From an uncultured Acidimicrobiaceae bacterium (GTDB lineage: Bacteria; Actinomycetota; Acidimicrobiia; Spongiisociales; UBA5794): 41,379 nucleotides of DNA. The stretch is taken from the NCBI GenBank assembly GCA_947259365.1, contig CAMYMC010000044.1:1-41379 (forward strand), written 5' to 3'. A program made the translations under genes and the position numbers. Below, piece after piece: positions 36,007 to 41,379 of this stretch (positions are counted from its first letter, which is position 1; every line of letters starts with the position of its first letter). Below the pieces are notes generated by a model. The model did not search any database. It saw only the letters and a list, made by a program, of their open reading frames with translations, and had not been told where the DNA came from.

Positions 36007-38283
36007 TCATGCCCTCGGCGAAGACGACCGTGCGACGGCCTGCGTTCCTTCGGCTTGCTGCATCTCCACCAAGGCCTGCAGGAAGCCGAGGGTCGATTCG
36101 GCCCCCTGGTTGAGGTTGATCCGGTCTTCGTGGAGCCCGTCGTGGCACCCACCGGAGTGGGCGTCGTAGACCTCGACGCTGAGGTCGTTGCCGCCTAGGA
36201 ACCATTCGAAGGCGCGCTGGGCCTCGTCGAACCAGGCTTCGTCGTGAGTGATCAGATAGGCGGCCAGACACGCCGACGTCATGGCCTGGGCTTCGAGGGG
36301 CTGCTGGTCGAATCGGGCCGGTTTGGATCCCCGTGCGAAGAATCCCTCTGTCCCGATCGGGCGGAACCGGCCTTCGTCGGCGGTCTGTACAGATGCCAGC
36401 CAGCGCAGCGAGCGGAGGCCGGTCTCGAGCACATTGGTGTCCCCGCTGCGGTGGCCGGCAACGGTCAGGGCGTGGGGCAGAACGGCGTTGTCGTATGTCG
36501 CGACGTCCTCGAACCAGGGCCAGTCGTCTGACGCGTTCTCATGGAAGAGCTTCACGAGCCTGCCGGTGAGGTCGGCGAGGACTCGGTCTACCTGCCGCGC
36601 CCCTCCCAAGTGGGTCAGATAGTCGTCCATGCCGATGATGGCCGATGCCCAGGCGCGCGGTGATGAGGTGTCGAGGATGCTCGGGAGACTTCGATCGAAC
36701 AGGTCGACCGCCCACGCCCGGAGGTTGGTCCACGTGGAGCGGCCCACGCACGCTCCCAGCGCTCGCAAGACTCGGCCCAGGGCATCGTCGGATCGGCCGC
36801 CGCGCCAGGCTCGGTCGTAGCCAAGCACGGTGCGGAATCCAGATTCGTCGAACGCGTATTGCAGGAACGATGCGTACGTGCTGGCCATCCGTCGTACGTC
36901 CTCGTCGCCGTAGCCGGACTCGTCTAATAGCACGGTGAGGAGGAAGGCCCGGGCGTTGTCATCGGTGGCATAGCCCTCGTCGAAGCGGGCCACGCTGTAT
37001 GAGGCGTGTTGCAGCAGACCCGTCGAGTCGGTCAGCCGTCTCAGGTAGTCGAGACGGATCTTGGGAAGGTGGAGGGGGCGTGCCTCCAGCGTCCACGGCT
37101 CGAGGAGATGCGGGACCGCATGGACTCGGGTGCGTTTGGCCGCTTCGAACGACTCCATGTATTGCTGGGCGACCTCGCTCCAGACCATGCTGCGACTCAT
37201 CAGGTAGGCCTGCTTGCGCATGCCGTGCCGTTTCGTCTCGTCGCGCAGCAGTTCAAGGATCGCTTCGGAGGTGGCCGCGGGATCTTCGAATGGGACAAGG
37301 ATCCCCCGCTCGTCGGCGAGCAGCTCGGCGGCGTGCCAATAGGGTGTGGATATGACGGCCTTGCCGGCGCCAAAGCAGTAGGCGAGGGTGCCGGACGTGA
37401 TCTGGGCCTCGCTCAGATAGGGCGTGATGTAGATGTCGGATGCACCGATGAATTCCTTCAGCTCCTCGATTTCAACGAATCGGTTGTAGAAGATGACGTT
37501 GCGCTCGAGGTCGAGCTCGCGTGCCGTTCGTTCCAGGCTGCGCCGGTACGACTCGCCCTCCTCGCGCACCACGGCCGGATGGGTTGCGCCTACGACGAGG
37601 TAGACGAAATCGGGAAACTCGGCGATCACCGCCGGCATCGCCTGCAAAACGTTCTCGATGCCTTTGTTGCGCGCCAAGAGGCCGAAGGTCAGCGCCATCG
37701 GGCGTCCCTCGACGCCGAAGTGATCCTTGTAGAAGTTCGGATCGACGAACGGCATGTCGTGGATGCCATGCGGGATCACGTCGATCTTGGCTCCGGGAAC
37801 CGCATAGACCTCCCTGAGGATCTCTGTGCCCTTCTCCGACATGACGACGAGCCGGGCCGACTCCCCCGCGACCTCTGTGATGACGCGGCGTTGCGACGGC
37901 GTCGGCTCGGTCAGGACGGTGTGCAGCGTGGTAACGACCGGTCGGCGAAGATCACGAATCAGGCTCAGGACGTGACTTCCGGCGAGACCGCCGTAGATCC
38001 CGAACTCGTGTTGGAGCGACACGACGTCACTGTTCGAGAAGTTGATGAAGTCGGCGGCCCGTCGATAGGAGTCGAGATCCGGCTCCGACCATTCGAACCG
38101 GACCTCGTCGGGGTACGAGTATCCCTCGTCGATGTCGTTCACTGAGGCCACGACGAAGTCGGTTTGCGGGAACGCCGCCACGAGACCGGCGCGCAAGTCA
38201 TGCGTGTATGTGGCGATGCCGCACCGGCGCGGGACGTAGTCGGCGGCGAGCGCCACCCGCGTGATTCTGGTCGTACTGGTCAT
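36007..38283 (-). CDS. GT4-type glycosyltransferase fused to an (alpha/alpha) toroid domain
   Basis: 758 residues. Residues 1-400 are a GT-B glycosyltransferase: DYVPRRCGIATYTHDLRAGL at the N-terminus, LTFGLLARNKGIENVLQAMP and then SEAQITSGTLAYCFGAGKAVI. The second Glu of the usual E-x7-E is missing (the motif reads EAQITSGTL), so the phosphate-contact differs from classic GT4. Residues 430-745 form a helical domain of the glycosidase-toroid type, with GYATDDNARAFLLTVLL. A hinge holds the two. ATG 38283 has GGGTGGGATC upstream. It faces a GH130 gene. Many bacteria keep such a pair together, so they probably act on one mannose-containing glycan. Confidence 0.85.
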   Translation of the reverse strand: MTSTTRITRVALAADYVPRRCGIATYTHDLRAGLVAAFPQTDFVVASVNDIDEGYSYPDEVRFEWSEPDLDSYRRAADFINFSNSDVVSLQHEFGIYGGLAGSHVLSLIRDLRRPVVTTLHTVLTEPTPSQRRVITEVAGESARLVVMSEKGTEILREVYAVPGAKIDVIPHGIHDMPFVDPNFYKDHFGVEGRPMALTFGLLARNKGIENVLQAMPAVIAEFPDFVYLVVGATHPAVVREEGESYRRSLERTARELDLERNVIFYNRFVEIEELKEFIGASDIYITPYLSEAQITSGTLAYCFGAGKAVISTPYWHAAELLADERGILVPFEDPAATSEAILELLRDETKRHGMRKQAYLMSRSMVWSEVAQQYMESFEAAKRTRVHAVPHLLEPWTLEARPLHLPKIRLDYLRRLTDSTGLLQHASYSVARFDEGYATDDNARAFLLTVLLDESGYGDEDVRRMASTYASFLQYAFDESGFRTVLGYDRAWRGGRSDDALGRVLRALGACVGRSTWTNLRAWAVDLFDRSLPSILDTSSPRAWASAIIGMDDYLTHLGGARQVDRVLADLTGRLVKLFHENASDDWPWFEDVATYDNAVLPHALTVAGHRSGDTNVLETGLRSLRWLASVQTADEGRFRPIGTEGFFARGSKPARFDQQPLEAQAMTSACLAAYLITHDEAWFDEAQRAFEWFLGGNDLSVEVYDAHSGGCHDGLHEDRINLNQGAESTLGFLQALVEMQQAEGTQAVARSSSPRA

Positions 38284-38380
38284 GATCCCACCCGGCAAAG
38301 CGTAGATCGGATGACGTGCGGCCGGGCGGGGCGGTCCGGAAAGCATCAGGTTGGGCGATGCACCGACTAGAACCCTTGTG

Positions 38381-39427
38381 ATGCTCCAACGCTTGAACCA
38401 ACGATTGCTGTTGCGCCCCGAAGATGTGGAGCCCACCCGGGACGACTTCGAAGTGATCGGGACGTTCAATCCGGGTGCCGTCGCAGTCAACGGGGACGTG
38501 GTCTTGCTCGTGCGAGTGGCCGAACGCCCCGCCGAGCGCCGCGACGGCTGGGTTCCACTCGCCCGCTGGGATCCCAACGAGCAGCTCACGGTTGATTGGG
38601 TTGAGGCCGAGGGTCTCGACCTTCGAGATCCGCGCGGCGTTGTCTTCCCAGACGGCTTTTCGCGTCTCACCTCCGTGTCCCATATCCGGGTCGCCCGCAG
38701 CAGCGACGGCCTCACCATCGACGAGATCTCCGGACCGGTGTTCGCCCCCAGCACCGAGTGGGGTGAGTACGGGATCGAGGACGCCAGAGTCACCAAGCTG
38801 GGTGGCCGGTACTACATCACCTATGCCACCGTCTCCCGGCACGGCGTTTCGGCGGCGCTTGCCTCAACGGCTGACTTCGTCGAATACACCCGTCACGGTG
38901 TGGTGTTCCCTCCCGAGAACAAGGATGCGGTTCTCTTCCCGGAGCTGATCCAGGGCGACTACGTCGCGCTGCATCGACCTGCCACGAGCACCTTCAGCCC
39001 GCCCCAAATGTGGCTCGCCCGATCGGAGGACCTCATCGATTGGGGCCGCCATCAGCATCTCGCCGGTGGGATCCACGCCTGGGAAGGGGGGCGGGTCGGC
39101 GCGGGGCCGCCCCCGATCAGGACCGACGAAGGCTGGCTGGAGATCCACCATGGCAGTGGCCGCGCCGGCCCCGGCGGCACCGGCGTGTACACAGGGGGCG
39201 CCATGCTCCTCGACCTGGAGGATCCGGGCCGAGTGCTGCGTCGCTCGGCCCATCCAATCCTCGTGCCGGAGACCGACTACGAGTTGCAGGGGTTCGTCGG
39301 AGGCGTGGTCTTTCCCACCGGAGTTGTTGAGACGGGCGAGACCCTGCTCATCTACTACGGGGCGGCCGACACCGCTTCGGCGGTCGTCGAGTTGTCGCGG
39401 CGAGAGGTGCTTGAAGCGCTGGAGTGA
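38381..39427 (+). CDS. GH130 family beta-mannoside phosphorylase or hydrolase
   Basis: 348 residues, five-bladed propeller of GH130. YGIEDARVTKL gives the catalytic Asp134. Phosphate- or sugar-site segments are FNPGAVAVNGDVVLLVRVAE, MWLARSEDLIDWGRH and WLEIHHG, with YYGAADTASAVVELSRREVL at the end. GH130 enzymes split beta-1,4-, beta-1,2- or alpha-mannosyl linkages with phosphate (or water). The bond cannot be told here. The ATG at 38381 has TAGAAC about 7 bases upstream, so it may be leaderless. It is divergent from the glycosyltransferase with 97 bases between. Confidence 0.88.
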   Translation: MLQRLNQRLLLRPEDVEPTRDDFEVIGTFNPGAVAVNGDVVLLVRVAERPAERRDGWVPLARWDPNEQLTVDWVEAEGLDLRDPRGVVFPDGFSRLTSVSHIRVARSSDGLTIDEISGPVFAPSTEWGEYGIEDARVTKLGGRYYITYATVSRHGVSAALASTADFVEYTRHGVVFPPENKDAVLFPELIQGDYVALHRPATSTFSPPQMWLARSEDLIDWGRHQHLAGGIHAWEGGRVGAGPPPIRTDEGWLEIHHGSGRAGPGGTGVYTGGAMLLDLEDPGRVLRRSAHPILVPETDYELQGFVGGVVFPTGVVETGETLLIYYGAADTASAVVELSRREVLEALE

Positions 39428-39975
39428 CGGGTGTCCTTGTCCTTCATATGGTCAATCACGGCGTCGGCCCCAGACTGCGGAAGGGCGCAGGTGGGCGAAA
39501 CGTGTCGTGGGTCGCTCCGATGGTGCCTGGAGCCATCCTTACGTCCAGCTCGAAGCGGCGCCCGACACCCCGGCCAGTGTCTGGTAGCAGCTCGAAGCCA
39601 GCGACGCTGCCACTGTTCGGGCCGCACTCCGCATCAGCGACGGGCACCCAAGTCGTGTGGTGGGCCGCAACGGACCCTGAATCAACCTAGCTCGCGGAGT
39701 CCCCGCCTCCTCCGAGTGAGCGCTCCCGCGTCAGCCATGAGGGCGTCCGCAATCGATGCAACACACAGACCGAGACCGCTCTTGCCACGCTGAGTGGGCG
39801 GCGTGGCGATTGGATCTGTCGCCAACGGGCTTGGGTCTGTGGCGACTCTGGGAGCCAAGTTGGGAGCCATTCCCTGTGGACGGCGGTGGACGGCTGTGGA
39901 CGCCGGTGGAATTGAATGCCCGTCGTTCCAGCCCCTGTGGACTCAGCTGGACGCCCATGGACACGGCTTGGAGAT
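39428..39975. other. Gene-free right end of the island with 10-bp-phased TGGA repeats
   Basis: No credible gene. From 39874 a 10-base unit recurs: CTGTGGACGG, CGGTGGACGG, CTGTGGACGC, CGGTGGAATT (39874-39913); then CTGTGGACTC, AGCTGGACGC, CCATGGACAC, GGCTTGGAGA (39935-39974). The runs are 21 bases apart, so all lie near one face of the helix. They end 1 base before the att core. TGTGGAC matches 7 of 9 bases of the actinobacterial DnaA box (TGTGGACAA), but arm sites for an integrase or excisionase fit the place better. The rest of the stretch shows nothing. Confidence 0.6.
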
Positions 39976-40018
39976 CTACGGATCAGAAGGTTGGGGGTTC
40001 GAGTCCCTCCGGGCGTGC
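39976..40018 (+). repeat. attR core: second copy of the tRNA-Arg 3' half
   Basis: Identical over 43 bases to 35561-35603. The 5' half of the tRNA is absent here, so this copy cannot make tRNA. It marks the right end of the 4.4-kb island, or the junction between two elements in tandem. Confidence 0.88.
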
Positions 40019-40021
40019 TGA

Positions 40022-40050
40022 CGGAATCCCTTGTCCTGCAAGGGATTCCG
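40022..40050. terminator. Perfect 12-bp hairpin just after attR
   Basis: CGGAATCCCTTG (40022-40033) pairs with CAAGGGATTCCG (40039-40050) around the loop TCCTG. It is 3 bases after the att core. It could end transcripts from either side (no U-tract) or be a recombination accessory site. Confidence 0.55.
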
Positions 40051-40210
40051 CTCGTTGCAATCCGAGCTCGATGACGTCTGGTCCGTCTTTGGTCCGCATT
40101 TGGTCCGCGGGAGTCCGTACGACACAGTGTGCTGAGAGTGCTCGCGCGTGACTTCAGTGGGCCGAGACGCAGCCGCGGGGGCGGGACTCAGCCGCCCTCC
40201 GGGGTGTCGG

Positions 40211-40755
40211 TCAGCGTGCCAGCTCCACGACCGTTGACTCGCGGTCGGCGACTCTCTGGTGCTCGAGGACCCTGCTCCTCGCATCGTCGAGCGCCACGGC
40301 CAGGGCCTCTATGTCGGATGGGAAGAGATGCCCGTAGCGGTCCATCGTCACCGAGATCGACGAGTGGCCGAGGTGGACCTGAACGGCCTTGGGGTGTGCC
40401 CCTTGAGAGATGAGGAGCGAGGCACACGTGTGACGCAGGTCGTGAATCCGAAGCCCCCCCGGGAGACCCGATTCGGCGACGGCCCGGTACCAGACCTGGC
40501 GGCGGAAGTTCGTGTTGCGGAGTGGCTGACCTTGGGGCGATGTGAACACGAGCGCGTCTGGATCCTCGGCCACGTGTCGGGCCAGATGCTCGGCTAGGAG
40601 GTCGCGGAGGAAGGCGGGAAGCACGACCGGGCGACTTCGGTACGTCTTGGTGGGACCGAACTCCAGACGGCCGTAAGCCTCGGAGAGGGATTCGGCCACC
40701 TCGATGCGGGAGCGGAGCAGCCGGCACCTCTTGCGTCGCAGAGCCACCCCTCGAC
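40211..40755 (-). pseudogene. 5'-truncated tyrosine recombinase (integrase)
   Basis: About 180 C-terminal residues remain. They start near VALRRKRCRLLRSRIEVAESL and include FGPTKTYRSRPVVLP, the HDLRHT motif (H-x-x-R), HLGHSS and the nucleophile Tyr in VTMDRYGHLFP. The N-terminal core-binding domain and the first catalytic Arg (normally in TGLRWGE) are missing; upstream sequence in all minus frames has no such motif. It therefore cannot recombine by itself. Its place just outside the second att copy shows that it came with an element inserted to the right, or was moved there by a rearrangement. Confidence 0.85.
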
Positions 40756-41290
40756 CACTGCCTCCACGGTCCTGAGAGAGGTGGGAGGACCCGGGTGTCG
40801 AGCGGTTCCTTTCCCTGCCCCCGCTATCCAATACCACGGCGAGCCCAAGAACCCGTGTTTGTGCGGACCGTCGACCGCTCCTGGGCATGTGGGGGACGGG
40901 CGCGGGGCCCTCCTCGGCAGCGTCGGCTACGTTCACCGTCTTGTCCTGTGTCTTCGTCGAACCCGCCGTCCAGTGTTGGGTCCGGGTCGGCAGCGACGGC
41001 TACCTTCGCCAAGGTGTCCTGCGCTGTGGTCGAGTCCGCGGTCCAACTCGCTCTCGACGCCATTACGACAGCTCAGTCACTTCCTGTCGGTTGCACCGAT
41101 TCGGCGGTTCTTAAGGTGTTGCTCCGTTTGGGGGTGGAGTATGAATTCAAGGGTCGCCTCGAGCTGACGGGTGCGGGCGTCTCTCACGCGGCGTCTCCGC
41201 TTCACGTCGGGGATGCTCGAGGAGGTCGGGTGTGGCGGGCTGGTTCGAGGCTCTGAGAGCGCGAAACCGGTGCGCGATAATGAATCTCGT
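40756..41290. other. Stretch with no assignable gene
   Basis: Open frames exist on both strands (for example one in the plus strand ending at 41256 and one in the minus strand over 40824-41063), but neither shows a recognisable domain or a convincing ribosome site. The region may be remnant DNA of the element that carried the truncated integrase. Confidence 0.4.
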
Positions 41291-41379
41291 ATGGATGTCA
41301 AGCGCGTTGCCGCGAGCTGGCTGAAGGCGCGCCGAGTAGGCCGGCGGCGTGCCGGGGAGGCTTTCCGGGTGGGCGTGGG
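41291..41379 (+). CDS. Possible gene start, cut by window edge
   Basis: ATG at 41291 opens a frame to the right edge (MDVKRVAASWLKARRVGRRR...). GATAAT (41276-41281) stands 9 bases upstream as a possible -10, so a near-leaderless transcript is possible. The product is basic. Too little is visible to name it. Confidence 0.35.
   Translation, partial: MDVKRVAASWLKARRVGRRRAGEAFRVGV

Noticed and set aside
38284-38796. N-terminal extension of the glycosyltransferase to 929 residues
   Set aside because: It overlaps the start of the GH130 gene antisense and has no conserved sequence; the ribosome site is at 38283.
39874-39974. DnaA-box cluster (origin of replication) reading of the TGGA repeats
   Set aside because: Only 7 of 9 bases match and no initiator or replication gene is adjacent; the strict 10-bp period is not typical of DnaA boxes. 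Kept as an alternative in the findings.
39976-40018. A second tRNA gene
   Set aside because: Only the 3' half is present; no acceptor 5' strand or D-arm precedes it.
40795-41256. Plus-strand open frame of 153 codons near the right edge
   Set aside because: No recognisable domain, no ribosome site, and competing open frames on both strands.

Overview
The window is high-GC actinobacterial chromosome. The main evidence is a cell-wall and growth regulation cluster read leftwards (fhaA, fhaB, PP2C phosphatase, rodA, pbpA, pknB with five PASTA domains), with crgA and a class E sortase a little further on. CrgA, a menaquinone-type UbiE/MenG methyltransferase and tRNA genes without an encoded CCA agree with this. 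No pknA is present between pbpA and pknB. A deep-branching class such as Acidimicrobiia would fit, but that is inference; no 16S gene is in view.

Layout. Positions 1-7.1 kb: a cut-off secreted protein, tRNA-Ala directly followed by a thiolase, a frameshifted lipoprotein gene, an ECF sigma factor overlapping its membrane partner, a secreted I36/crystallin-like protein, crgA and a sortase. 7.1-14.8 kb: the minus-strand growth cluster, ending in mutY. 14.8-18.8 kb: tRNA-Leu, two membrane proteins, serS, a MenG-like methyltransferase and an RDD protein. 18.9-24.2 kb: SRP RNA, a nucleotidyltransferase-like protein, two tiny membrane proteins, an SQR-like flavoprotein divergent from a DsrE protein, a metzincin-like protein with an altered zinc site and an MBL-fold enzyme. 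24.2-27.2 kb: four serine tRNAs with different anticodons, interleaved with tadA, a natB-like gene remnant, an SRPBCC protein and a coiled-coil/HhH protein. 27.3-35.4 kb: Gfo/Idh/MocA oxidoreductase, two tandem DUF885 hydrolases, a DUF2089 gene with a strong promoter and palindrome, a lipoprotein, gamma carbonic anhydrase-like protein, YegP and two lipoproteins.

From 35.5 kb the window becomes accessory. A complete tRNA-Arg(ACG) carries a 43-bp 3' segment that is repeated exactly at 39976-40018. The 4.4 kb between the copies holds a divergent pair: a GT4 glycosyltransferase fused to a helical glycosidase-like domain, and a GH130 phosphorylase or hydrolase. The second copy is preceded by TGGA motifs repeated at 10-bp spacing and followed by a perfect hairpin and a 5'-truncated tyrosine integrase. 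This looks like a tRNA-targeted integration site that has received at least one element, perhaps two in tandem.

Functionally, the core genes link growth and division control (PknB, phosphatase, FHA proteins, RodA/PbpA, CrgA) with translation of serine codons (SerS and four tRNA-Ser). The island probably adds the making and phosphorolytic breakdown of a mannose-containing glycan; this last point is inferred from family membership.
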